Shown piece after piece: positions 12,661 to 24,660 of a stretch of DNA of 64,000 nucleotides (the stretch's first letter is position 1; every line of letters starts with the position of its first letter). The stretch is from Odontesthes bonariensis (taxonomy: Eukaryota > Chordata > Actinopteri > Atheriniformes > Atherinopsidae). A program made the translations under genes and the position numbers. The notes under the pieces are model-generated. The model made no database searches, was not told the origin of the DNA, and worked only from the letters and a program-made list of their open reading frames with translations. Location of the stretch: contig NC_134510.1 in the NCBI RefSeq assembly GCF_027942865.1, positions 7,908,001 to 7,972,000 of the forward strand, written 5' to 3'.

Positions 12661-15600
12661 ATGATCGTCTGTGGTCAAGCACCAACGATGTCTGTCTGCG
12701 GCCTCCTGCGGTGCACCCTCAGGTAACACGTGACATCTGATCCGAGCGCGAGCAGAGGGTTTACCACTGATGTCATGGTTGTACACACAGTGAGCACGCT
12801 GACACATCTCAGGCCTGTTTACAGTCACACGTACAGAAACTGAGGCCATTCTGCTTCCCCTGTTCCCTGAAATAAAGGTGAGGGATGAACATCACCTGAC
12901 GAATAAAAGTCAAACCTGTCAATTTGAAAACTGTTCAGAAAAGCCACGTTATTTACCGTATTAGGCATCAAGGATTTCAACAGTTGGTTAAAAAAACAGT
13001 TGGTGGTTGTCAGGACAAACAAAGAGTTACTATACAACATTACCAGCTCCACTAATCCCAGAGTGTTTGTGGATGAAGTGAACTTTTAACAGAACATCCT
13101 CGTGCTTTTTGTTGCAGGGCACAGAGGAAACACGTGGCCACACATTTTGTCCAGCAGAGAGCTCTGTCAGGGGCAGAGGCTGTCAATGCTCTACGACCCT
13201 TTTATTTTGCCGTCCATCCGGACTTCTTTGGTCAATATCCCAGAGAACGGGTAAGTTAAATTCTTATCAAGATTCTTTCAAAACGAATTTATCCAACTAT
13301 GGATTAGGATATAGATCAAACAAATCTGAAGCCACTGATTTGTGACTCTTAAACAACCATATCCAATAGAAATTCAACTTTTTAAATGTCATCATGATGA
13401 TGTTTTTATGTGCTGGAAGTTGTATAACGGGTGGACCAAGCTGTCAAGGTTTCTATAACATTGTCTTACTGTAGTCTTTCCACAGTGAATGAGTGTTAGC
13501 TAAACCATGAATGGATGAATAAACTTAAGTTATTTTAAAAACACAAACACATTTAGAAGAAATGTAATAGTTTATAGAAGTTCAGAGTACCTGCTGCGTA
13601 ATACAACTTAATTTGAATTAAATTCAATTTTGTTTGCAACTTACAACAAATCTCATATCAAGGCTCTTCAAAAATACAATCCAGTTCAAGCCAATTAGAA
13701 TCCAATTTATTGTGATATAGTCAGAATCCAATCAAATTCAGTTCATTAAATTTTAAATTAGTTAAATGTCTACAGAGCCAATTCAAAGGAAGTAGCGTAG
13801 CTAAGGGAACCAACAGATTGCACAGAAACTTCTCTCTGATCCAATCCCCTGTCCTGAGCGTGCACGAAGCGACTGTGGAAAGAAAAAACTCCCCTTTAAC
13901 AGGAAGAAACCTCCATCAGAACCAGAACCAGGAAGGGCAGCCATCTGCCTCAACCAGCTGGGGTTTGAGAAGACAGAAAAGAGGGGACAACAAACACTGT
14001 AACACCAGGCCAGGGATACCTGCTGAGAAAGAGGAACACAAGTTAATGACAACATCCATCCATCCATCCATCCATTATCTTCCGCTTCTCCGGGGATTGG
14101 GTTGCGGGGGCAGCAGCTTGAGCAGAGAAACCCAGACGTCCCTGTCCCCGGCCACTTCCTCCAGCTCTTCTGGGGGGACCCCGAGGCGTTCCCAGGCCAG
14201 CCGAGAAACATAGTCTCTCCAATGTGTCCTGGGTCTTCCCCGGGGCCTCCTCCCAGTGGGACGGGCCCGGAACACCTCACCAGGGAGGCGTCCAGGAGGC
14301 ATCCTAACCAGATGCCCGAGCCACCTCATCTGACTCCTCTCGATGCGGAGGAGCAGCGGTTCTACTCCGAGCCCCTCCCGGATGACCGAGCTTCTTACCC
14401 TATCTCTAAGGGAGAGCCCAGACACCCTGCGGAGGAAACTCATTTCGGCCGCTTGTATTTGCGATCTCGTTCTTTCGGTCACTACCCACAGCTCGTGACC
14501 ATAGGTGAGGGTAGGAACATAGATTGACCGGTAAATCGAGAGCTTCTCCTTCTGGCTCAGCTCCTCACTCGTGAACAAGACCCCGAGATACTTGAACTCC
14601 TCCACTTGGGAAAGGATCTCGAATAATGACAACAATGATGTCATATGTACATGGAGAGTAAAGAGAGCAGAGTGAGGAGAGGTGCATCATGGGAGGACCC
14701 CCAGCAGTCTAGGCCTATAGCAGCATCACTATGGGATGTTTCAGGATCACCTGAGCTATCCGTAACTATAAGCTTTATCAGAAAGGAAAGTTTTAAGCCT
14801 CATCTTAAAGGTAGAGAGGGTGTCTGCTTCCTGAAGCCAAACTGGCAGCTGGTTCCACAGAGAGGGGCCTGATAACTGAAGGCTCTGCCTCCCATTCTAC
14901 TTTTAGAAACTCTGGGAACCACAAGTAAACCTGCAGTCTGAGAGAGAAGTGCTATGTTGGGAAAATATTCAACTAAGGTATGATGAAGCTCGGTCATTAA
15001 GAGCTTTATATGTGAGGAGAAGAATCTCAAATTATATTCTGAATTTAACAGGGAGCCAATGAAGAGAAGCTAAAACTGGAGAAATATGATCTCTCCTGTT
15101 AGTTCTCATCAGAACTCTGGCTGCAGCATTTTGGATCAGCTAAAGAATTACAGTAGTACAATCTTGAAGTAACAAATGCATGGACTAGTTTTTCTGCATC
15201 ACTCTGAGACAAGATGTTCCTGATTTTAACAATATTACGAAGATGAAAGAAGGCAGTCCTAGAAACCTGTTTTATATGTGAGTCAAATGATAAATTCTGG
15301 TCAAAAATAACTCCACGGTTCCTCACTGTAGTACCAGAAGCCAAGAAAATACCATCCTGAATTTCAATCTGAAGCATTCAGGTCGAAAGGCAACAACTTC
15401 AGTTTTGTCTGAATTTAGGAGCAGGTCTTTATGTTTTTCAGACATGCTTGTAGTCTAACCAGCTGATTGGTTTCATAGAGTATAGCTGAATATAATCAGC
15501 TTATCAATGGAAATTTATGCCATGCTGTCTAATAATGTTACCTAATGGAAGCATGTATAAAGTGAAAAGAATCGGTCCAAGCACAGAACCCTGGGGAACT

Positions 15601-18600
15601 CCATGACTTACTCTGGTGTATGACGAAGATTCTTCATTTACAAGAACAAACTGAAATCTATCAGATAAATATGACTTAAACCAGCCTAATGCAGTTCCTT
15701 TAATCCCAATAACATGTTCAAGTCTGTGTAATAAGATACTGTGATCGACCGTATCAAATGCAGCACTGAGATCCAACAGGACAAGCACAGACACAAGTCC
15801 GCTATCAGAGGCTAAGAGGAGATCATTGGTAACTTTCAGCAGTGCAGTTTCTGTGCTATGATGCACTCTGAATCCTGACTGAAACTTTTCAAACAGATTA
15901 TTTCTGTGTAAATATTAATTAATTCTGTGTAAATCACAAAGCTGAGTTGCAACTATTTTTTCAAGAAATTTAGACAAAAAAGGAAGATTGTATATAGGTA
16001 GATAATTAGCTAACACTCCTGAATCAAGAGTAGGTTTTTTAAGTAAAGGTTTAATTCCAGCAATCTTAAAAGTCTGAGGCACACATCCTGTCAACAAAGA
16101 CAGATTGATCAAATCCAGTATGGAAGTGTTGATTAAGGGGAAAACCTCCTTGAACAGTCTGGTTGGGATTGGGTCTAAAATAAATGCTCTACCGGACAGA
16201 GACAGTCTAAACACATATCAGGTTCTAAAGATACTTCTAAAGCTGCTGTACTTGATGATACATCACTGACAATAGTGGGAAGGATTCCATTAATCTTCTC
16301 TCTGATATAAATAATTTTATTGGTTAAAAAAGCTCATGAAATCATCACTGCTGAGAGTTAAAGGAATAACTGGCTCAGCAGAGCTAGGACTCTTAGTCAG
16401 ACTGGCTACAGTGCTGAAAAGAAACCTGGGATTATTCTTATTCTCTTCTATCAATGATGAATAATAAGCAGTTCTAGCTTTACGAAGGGCTTTCTTATAC
16501 ATTGTTAAACTATCTTTCCAGACTAACTGAGACTCTTCTAAATTAGAGGAACGCCACTGTCTCTCCAGCTTTCTTGCAGTCTGCTTTAAAGCACGCAGCT
16601 GTGAATTATACCAAGGAGCCAGCCTCTTCTGACTGATTACCTTCCTTTTCAGAGGGGCAACATTGTCCAGTGCTGTACGCATTGAAACTATAGTGCTGTC
16701 AACAAGAGAGTCAAGTATTGCTGGAGTAAATTTAAGTAGCCGTCCTCTGTCATATCTACACATGGCAGTGCAGAAAAGGATGATGGAATTAACTCTTTAA
16801 ATCTGGTGGCAGCATCCTCTGATAGACACCTTCTATGAATACATGTCTTCTCAGAAGCTGTATAGTCAAGTAATGTAAACTCAAAGGTTATAAAAAAAAA
16901 TGGTCAGATAAGACAGGGTTATGAGGGAACACTTTTAACTGTATCTACGTCTATCCTTAGCCAGCAGTTTAAATATGATTTTACATTACCCGCTCTGGCC
17001 CCTGGAATACATTTGACTATGGTCGCTGGTATCTCTAATGCCACGTTTCTGACTATAGATCTGCTAATTACCAGGGACTTTACCTTAGTGGGTGTGTCGC
17101 TGAGTGGGGGAAATCTATTAGGAACATGAAAAGGTTTGTGGTGAACCAAGGGCTAGACTTGTGGACCATCACCCAGCCAGCATGTGGTCCCAGCTGGGTC
17201 ACAAAAAATTTTGTGAAATGTAATGCTTTGTGAATTGTATTTAAATATGTTTATTTGCTTATGATTTAAACTAACAGAGTGCAAAGAGAACATAATCAGC
17301 ATTGATATTATGTGATAAACATGCACCCCAACCTTGAAAATGTCTTGTTGTATTTACTCTGTATTTGGAGGCTTTGGGTGTAGAATGATGTGTAAAACTG
17401 CCTTTTACAGGAGGTGAATGAGAATTCCTTAAAGAGATTAAATGGCTATCTGGAAAACCTGCAGAAGCCTGGCTTACATTCAGTGCAGCCTTTGAAGCTC
17501 AGCTTTTATGTCAGGGATACAAAAGACAACAGTGATGTGCAGCCAGACATCCTCTCTTCAGGTACAGTGTGTGTTCATGTGACTTATGATAACAGTTATG
17601 GTGTGTTTTTAGATATGTAATACCCTCTGCTTGGTTCTTAGGTTTCCGCTCAGTAAGTTTCACTCTGCACACGAATGATGTGTTGAGCACTGTGGTGAAT
17701 GTGTTGGCCTCCTGCAGCCTGCCCGTGGAGCACATGAAGGGACTCAAAGGGAGTTGTGAGAGTTCCAAAAGTCCCTCTGAGGCAGGCTTGCCTTTCTACA
17801 GACCCATCAAATGGGATAAAAGCTACTACACCTTCACTGGCTTTAGAGACCCTGAGCAGGAGCTGCAGCAGGCCAGGAGAGTGGAGGCCACACTCAAGTT
17901 AGTGACACTGGATTTCAGTTCTGTTTCATTACTGAAAGGTCTATGTGGCCTTCATACAATATTTGTCACGTAGTGATGGTTCTCAAACCGTTTTGATCCA
18001 GACCGTAAAAATTGACACAGAGAGCATCTCCTACCCCAGCACCGTATGCCTGCACTCTGTCACCTCTGACAGAGCCTGACTAGTGGTTTTCCTTCGATGT
18101 AGCTAATTGTTAGCTTTGATGCTGCTAGATGTTATATCCTCATTTGTAAATGGCATAAACAGAAACATGACATGATAAGATAAACAGGCTTCTACCACTG
18201 ACATGGACACAGACAAGTGCAGGCGACCCATAGCTGTGGTTGTCATTTGAAGTAATAATCATTTAGTTTAATAAGTCATTTGAAGTAATAAGTAAATGAG
18301 AAAATAAACAAACCTCTGATCAGAGAATTGCGTGGCGTACGCTTTCAGATTCTGCAGTATAAATGAGAACCTGTGTGGATTTTCATGTTGTCCTTTCTTT
18401 GTCAGCATTTGGCTGAGAAACAATGAGCCTGAGGCAACCAGGAAACACACTGCTAGTCTTCCGCGGAGAGAAGAGCTCAACAGACTGAAGGAGGAGCTGT
18501 GCCACAAATTCGATTTGACCGATATCAGGTACCGTCTGAGTACACGCGAGTTCTGGTTCTCAGATTAGAGAAGAGCCAGTGTCGTCAGCCCAGTCAAAGC

Positions 18601-21600
18601 TGGAAAGTAAGCCATCGCATCAGAAGTCTTCCTTCGTGTTGCACATCTGGTTACCTGACAGCAGTGGTACAATGAAGTAGTAAGAAGCTGTGTGCACATG
18701 ACTGTGATGACATCATCTGTGTGGTGCAGGTGGCAGCGCAGCTGGGGAGTGGCTCACAGGTGCTCTCAGCTTCAGAGTCTGAGCCGACTGTCTCAACAAA
18801 ACCCAGAAGCCCTGATCAACCTGCAAGGTCAGCAGTCAGGTGTTCGTCTACGTGAAGTTCACACTTTAACACTTCTTTTAACTTCTCTCTATCAAAAACT
18901 GAACTACCTTTTATCTGAAAGGCTGAGGGAACAGTTTTATCCTCTGCTGTGCTTCTTTTGTGTCTTTGTTTTCTTCACTTGTGACCTTTCCTTGTGTCTT
19001 GAAGCGCTGTAACCCTTCTGCTCTGTTATCAGCCTGTTTCCTAAAGTGACAGTTTGTCAGATATTTATTCAATGACAGTGACACGCCTTTCCACGAGTGT
19101 CCCTCTGAACAAGTAACTGGACTTACAGAGACAGAGAAGCAGCCCAGTGATTCCCCTCTAACATCCTCTCCCACCTCCCACCAGGACATACTGTTGTGTT
19201 TGCTGACCAGTCGGGAATGAATGCCTCTGGACACGTCATGCTGGGGACCATGGACGTTCATCATCAGTGGACCAAAGTAAGGCAGCTGCGGTCCTCCTGC
19301 TGGCACATGCTCTCTTTGTCTTTTGTTTTGTTTTCTGACCCTCCTCTGCTTGTGTCGCCAGCTGTTTCAGCAGCTGCCCAGCTATCGTAGCTTCCAGCAC
19401 CAGACAGACTGGCTGAAGGAGAGGATCAGCCTCCTTCTGGGTGGAACTCAAGTGGTCCACACAGAGGGGCTGGGACCGGTCCAGCTCATTTCTGAGCAAT
19501 ACAGTACGCTCAACTCCTTCCACAAAAGCTTGATGTCCAGACGCCTGCACCTGCACCCCAGGAGCCTGCATGGCCTCACCATGATGTTGGAAAAGTACGC
19601 AGTGCTGGGGCTGTTTATGTGAATGAGAAAGACGAGGGTAAAGGGAGCTAAACAAGCGTGAACTCTTAAACAACAACTGCAGTAAAGTCGCCACCAAATG
19701 GCCCAAACATTCTCTGTGGTGTTTATGTGTGACAACAGCTGTTGTTTGTGTGTATGACAGTGACCGCTCTACCCCCAGTCTTCATGAGATGGGACACTTC
19801 ATCATCCCCACCAGCTGTGACCCCCCCAAGCTGCAGGTGTTCCTCCAGAGCCACGCCCCTGAGGCCAGACATCGAACACTACGCAGAAAGCAGTGAGTCC
19901 AACTGGAAGTCTGATAAATCCTTTGGTCTTTTTCAGTGAGGCCCCGACAACAGGATCTGCGTCTTTAATGTTTTCCTTTAATGTTGGGCTTATAGTAAGA
20001 AAGACTTTGCAGCTGGTTGTGCCAGCAACAAGCATAATGAGACTCGCTGCCTGAACTCCAGCTGCAACCCCACAAAGGCCATGTCATGTGGCTGCAAGCA
20101 CCTGGCCACCGGGGCTGTTGGGAGGGCTTGGACTCCACATGTCACAAGAGTACTAAATACAAACAGAGCTCGATTTAAGTTTATTTAATACGTCCAAGTC
20201 AAGTGAACAACATCTTAAAGACAAGAGAGGCAACAAGTCAGGGTATTTCTGCTCTGCGTCAGTTCATAGAAGGAAAATAAGAGCAGAATGACCACAACAT
20301 GTGTACTCATCCGATGGATGACCACATCTAGAAGTTGCAGCTAAGGAGTTCTGTGCTCCACTGCTCCGCTCTGAACCTAAAATATCCCCGCAGGTCCTGA
20401 TGCAACATTTCAGCAGGAAGTTGGAATAGCTGGGCAGCGTCCTAAAGTGGTTCCAGCGCTGGTTCAGAACCAGGGCCTGACCAAGAACCACTTCTTTCTG
20501 CTTCTACCATCAGAGCACTGGCTCCAGGCCAGGAAGACTGCTTCCAGAGCAGAACTGCTGAGATTGGGGTCTGACTCCAGGCCAACTGAACCTCTGACTG
20601 CCATGTTTAAATTCAGTGCAGCATCAAGTTCGTCTGATGCACGAGAGGACCGTAAAAGCTGAGCTTCAACATGCATGTGCAGAGGAAGCACAGAGTTCCT
20701 CTTATTTTCTGAAAGTTTAATCGTTTAAAGGGATAGTTCGCTTCTTTTGACATGAAGCTGTATGACATCCCATATTAGCAATATCATTTATGAACATTTT
20801 CTTACCCCCGGCTGCATCCTGTGAGCAGAGTTCCAGCCGAGTTTTGGCGTTGACGAAGGTAGTCCGGCTAGTTGGCTGGGGCCACAAAAATAAAGCGTCT
20901 TGCTTCTCAAAACAATATGCGTTCAAAAGAGTAATACATTTACATCACAAAATTGTTGTCGCTTGGTGCCATTTTCTCTCCCTTCGTGCCGACAGCCGCA
21001 CCTGTTACGGTGTTTACTGCTCGGTCTGCACAGTCTACACAGCACGCAGTGATACGAAGGGAGAGAAAATAGCACCAAGCGATTGTGAGGTCTGACTTTT
21101 TCCTAGAGAACGATTTCATGATGCAAATGTATTACTCTTTTGAACGCATATTGTTTTGAGAAGCAAAACGCTTTATTTTTGTTGCCCCAGCCAACTAGCC
21201 GGACTACCTTCATCAACACCAAAACTCGGCTGGAACTCGGCTCACAGAACGCAGCATGGGGTAAGTCAAATTTAATAAATGATATTGCTAATATGGGATG
21301 TCATACAGCTTCATGTCAAAAAAGGCGAACTATCCCTTTAATATCTACCGTCGTGTTTGTGAACGCCGGCTGATGAGCTGCATTCACAATTGCTGAACTT
21401 CTGAACTGATTTGAAACCATTTTTGTTAGCGTTTGGAGTCGGCTGGTGTTTTTCGATGTGTGCACCAGCAGAGCGTTCACACAGACTGTTGTAGATCCGT
21501 GCAGATACACTGGTCTTCTACATCAGAGGGCCAGACATGTCGGAGAGGTAGTGATGCGACTGTGGAAAACTAAACTGGTTCTGAGAAGGTTCTAGAAGAA

Positions 21601-21988
21601 ACCAGCTCTGAACAATGCACGATGGTCCCGAGAGAGATCACTGGCGTGAACATTCAGTGAGGCAATGATGTTTGACAGCTGCTGCTCGTCTGTTTCAGTA
21701 CTAAAAGTCACCCCACCTCATACAGCTTTGATACTGACTTATTTCCCTGTTTTTGTGTGGAGGCTGCAGGCAGAGGAGGCGGCTGTGGTGAAGCTGTGTC
21801 TCCAGAGTCTGTCTCTGAGCAGCCTGTCCAAGGAGCCCAGCGTCAGCTCGAGCCAGATGATCCAGTGCTGTAACCGGCTGTTGGAGCAGCGCTCCCCCCT
21901 CACGCAGGGCCTCCACATGTGTGTGTCTCACTTTTACTCAGTTATGCAAGATGGGGACCTTTGTGTTCCCTGGGACTGGAAGACCTGA
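12661..21988 (+). CDS. tcaim: T-cell activation inhibitor, mitochondrial
   Basis: Ten coding exons: 12661-12722, 13118-13250, 17411-17561, 17642-17897, 18406-18528, 18730-18827, 19185-19276, 19362-19594, 19761-19892, 21763-21988. Phases join throughout and sum to 1506 bp (501 aa; human TCAIM 496). The start may be ATG 12661 or the in-frame ATG 12688. Both give an Arg-rich, acid-free N-terminus suited to mitochondrial import. Family hallmarks include [16 protein letters not shown] with a J-domain-like HPD at residues 54-56, [46 protein letters not shown], and the C-terminal [18 protein letters not shown]. The family is mitochondrial. Mammalian TCAIM dampens T-cell activation and has been reported to act as a DnaJ-type co-chaperone on 2-oxoglutarate dehydrogenase. 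Introns 2 and 9 hold transposons. Confidence 0.95.
14055..14623 (-). mobile_element. 5'-truncated LINE nested in another LINE
   Basis: Same family as 544-1065. The minus strand encodes [34 protein letters not shown] and [18 protein letters not shown] before the stop, then a short (CCAT)n tail. An 11-bp direct repeat TAATGACAACA flanks it (14044-14054 and 14624-14634), the target duplication of target-primed reverse transcription. The protein region reads through with few disruptions, so the insertion is younger than its host LINE. Confidence 0.88.
16915..17160 (-). pseudogene. LINE esterase-like ORF remnant
   Basis: The minus-strand frame contains [20 protein letters not shown], then [19 protein letters not shown]. 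This matches the start of the SGNH-type esterase domain found in the first ORF of several fish LINEs. The expected G-D-S of block I reads S-R-S here, so it is mutated. A diverged second copy lies at 52595-52875. Confidence 0.6.
20729..21337. mobile_element. TTAA-flanked palindromic DNA element, copy A
   Basis: Flanked by TTAA at 20725-20728 and 21338-21341. The ends are AGGGATAGTTCG and the near-reverse-complement CGAACTATCCCT. Almost the whole element is an imperfect palindrome of two arms of roughly 270-300 bp around a short loop. TTAA target duplications are used by Kolobok and piggyBac superfamilies, and AGGGATAGTTC ends suggest Kolobok-like. It lies in tcaim intron 9 and has no transposase. 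Confidence 0.85.
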
Positions 21989-22877
21989 TCTGGAGGGACA
22001 TGGTCCAAAGCTGCAGGACTTTACACAGTTTAGGTGTACGAGGTATTTTAAGAGTAGAGATCAGGTTATTCGTGAAAGCTGCCGAGTTCGAAGCACTTTA
22101 CCCTCTCACTGATAAAGATTCACAGTGAAGGAAAGGAAAAAAAAAAAGGTTTCACATCCATAAAACAATGTTTTTTCTTTTCACGTTATGTTTGTATTTA
22201 ATGTGTTGTTGTGATTTAAATTGTAGCGGTTTCAAGTCTTAGAGCCACACGTCATTCTGTTGAATAGTGACAACAGATCGGGTCAGCATTGCTTGGATAT
22301 AGTTTTCAGGGAACCAGGCCAGAGGAGTCACATGACTTCAACTTTTTTTTTAACACAAGGGTTGAGGCCCTGTCATTGTACTGAGTCTACAAAGAAACAA
22401 ATAACTCTCCTAAAAGCCCAACCTGTGAATGAAATATTCAGCAAACAACAGAAAAGGACCAGTGTTGGAATTCCAGAACATGTGGACTTGCACGGCACAT
22501 CAGGACAGCTCCACCCACACTGAGCAGTCACTCCATGCAGAAGTCGAACAGTCTGTGCAGTCTAAGGGCTGATTTGTTCCTGAAGAAATGGATTGTATGT
22601 GGACAGAACAAAATGAAAGACTTTGTGCGGTGTTGGTGTAAGTTCAGTCTGTGCGGGTATCTTCACCGGATGGAGCAGTTCCTGAAACATTTCCATTTCA
22701 AATCCTCATCTGAGCTTCTGGGATTTGGTCATCTGAATCATGGTGGCTGCAGCTGGAAATGTGTCCTCCTTTAGATTTAAACTGCTCTAAGAATGTGAAA
22801 AAGTTGGAACGAGAACTGATGGTGAATAAACGTGCTTCCTGACTCCGCTCCTAAACGAAGGAAGATTAAGTAATAAA
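21989..22877 (+). other. tcaim 3' UTR with poly(A) signals
   Basis: Sequence following the tcaim stop contains AATAAA at 22825-22830 and again at 22872-22877. Either could end the transcript. The gene is convergent with cnot10, whose own signal is at 24493-24498. Confidence 0.55.
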
Positions 22878-23283
22878 AGCTGTTTTCTTGTGTTCAGCGT
22901 CTCCCTCTGTGTTATGTCCTGTTTACATCTTAACCACCATATCATGATCTGATCCTACTCCAGCTGTAAATTCATGCAAACACAAAAAGTCTCAGTGTTC
23001 TATGTACTGAACTCAAAACACCAAACTGATCAAATAAATGGGATTTTTGAGTAAAACATCTAGTTTTTCGAATCAGCACCGGAGAAGGATAAGCTTACTT
23101 TGCCTGGTTTTGACCGAAAATAGAAACCCTTCATTCTTACCAACACTGTGGTGCCATAGTCCAAAAAACCATGTTACTCATTACTCATGAATGTACCAAT
23201 CCAAAGAGATCACTCTGAAGTAACTGATCTAATCATGTCATGACTGATGAGCACTACTGAGATGTGCTCACCAGCACAATTAA

Positions 23284-23938
23284 AGGGATAGTTCGCCTCT
23301 TTTGACATGAAGCTGTATGACATCCCACACTAGCAATTTCATTTATGAACATCTTACCCCCCGCTGCGTCCTGTGAGCCGAGTTCCAGCCTCATTTTGGC
23401 GTTGATGAAGGTAGTCCGGCTAGTTGGCTGGGGTTTAAAAAATAAAGCATTTTGCTTCTCAAAACAATATGCGTTCAAAAGAGTAATACATTTGCATCAC
23501 AAAATCGTTCAACAGAAAAAGTCAGACCTCACATCGCTTGGCGCTATTTTCTCTCTACCTTCGTGTGAACCGTGCAGACTGAGCAGTCCCCTGCTTCCCA
23601 GCAGCAAACACCGTAACAGGTGCAGCTATCATCAGGCGGCTGCACGCATTGATATGGAGGGAAAGAAAATAGAGCCAAGCAATTGTGAGGTTTGACTTTT
23701 TTCCTGGAGAACGATTTTGTGATGCAAATATATTACTCTTTTGAACGCATATTGTTTTGAGAAGCAAGACGCTTTATTTTTTAAACCCCAGCCAACTAGC
23801 CGGACTACCATCGTCACCGCCAAAACGAGGCTGGAACTCCGCTCACAGGACGCAGCAGGGGGTAAGTCAAATTTAATAAATGATATTGCTAATATGGGAT
23901 GTCATACAGCTTCATGTCAAAAGAGGCGAACTATCCCT
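23284..23938. mobile_element. TTAA-flanked palindromic DNA element, copy B
   Basis: Same family as 20729-21337. TTAA lies at 23280-23283 and 23939-23942, with ends AGGGATAGTTCGCC and GGCGAACTATCCCT. It sits between the convergent tcaim and cnot10 genes. The two arms share long near-identical stretches such as GTAGTCCGGCTAGTTGGCTG and its complement. Confidence 0.88.
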
Positions 23939-24492
23939 TTAACACTGTTGGATGAAACCTTTAGTAAAGTGGACCAATGAGAGTGAATGAGAACACAGGC
24001 CTTCGAGGGGGAACGGTTCTGCTGAGGAACGGAGCAGCTGGCAGTCATTTAAGTTCTTCATCTTATCAAAGGGAGCTGGCATATAACGTGAGGCCAGTTG
24101 TAGGTGAATCTGTCATTAGAGTAATTATCCATCAGAAATTCCTCCACAGTCACAGGGTTGTGGGGGAATGAAAGAGGCAGCACAGAGAAGAGAAACCAGA
24201 AAATATCTTGTTAGCAAAGAGCTTTTGAGTTGAAGGGCAGTGGAAAAGGTCAGGAAGTGACTGCTGGGAATGACCTCTGTACGGAGCAGAGGAAGACTTC
24301 AGGACATTCCCCGTTTTGTTCACAGCCACCATACCAGAGCTGGGTGTTTGTTCCGTGAGATGTACCGTGTCTGCCTGACTTTTACAGGTTGTTTGCAGTG
24401 CCGCTACATCTGTGAGGAGTTCTCTGGGGCAGTTGAAGCATCTGCAGCGTCCGACTAAAACAAACAGTCCATCGTTCATACAGTAAATAACA

Positions 24493-24498
24493 TTTATT
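24493..24498 (-). terminator. cnot10 poly(A) signal
   Basis: AATAAA on the minus strand, 163 bp beyond the cnot10 stop codon, is the first canonical signal downstream. Confidence 0.6.
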
Positions 24499-24660
24499 TT
24501 CGTGGTTCGGAAAACACAAATTCATGAGTGAAATAGAAATAAAATGCCAGCTGGTCTCAGTCAGTGGACTCCAGTGGAGCTGGAGCAACAGTTTGTGATG
24601 CTGAGGGGAGGGGAGGCTCCTCTGGGATGGGGATGGATGGGGGGGGGGGCTCGTGGACAC

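Larger units (their letters stand above)
13608..17165 (-). mobile_element. Long, decayed LINE in tcaim intron 2
   Basis: The minus strand carries, in element order: an esterase-like ORF remnant (16919-17149); an endonuclease/RT linker (16317-16763, [20 protein letters not shown]); RT segments (15915-16214); the catalytic-core region (15504-15866, [14 protein letters not shown], then [16 protein letters not shown]); a C-terminal part (15099-15377); and an AT-rich 3' end to about 13608. Frameshifts separate the segments. The YADD-type motif region is not intact. It is a CR1/L2-like LINE by its RT motifs. A second LINE is inserted at 14055-14623. Related fragments lie at 43585-43730 and 44475-44830. 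Confidence 0.85.

Noticed and set aside
13801-14280. 159-codon minus-strand frame
   Set aside because: Crosses the border between two nested LINEs in the wrong frame; not a gene.
19236-19706. 156-codon minus-strand frame
   Set aside because: Antisense to tcaim exons 7 and 8; no independent support.
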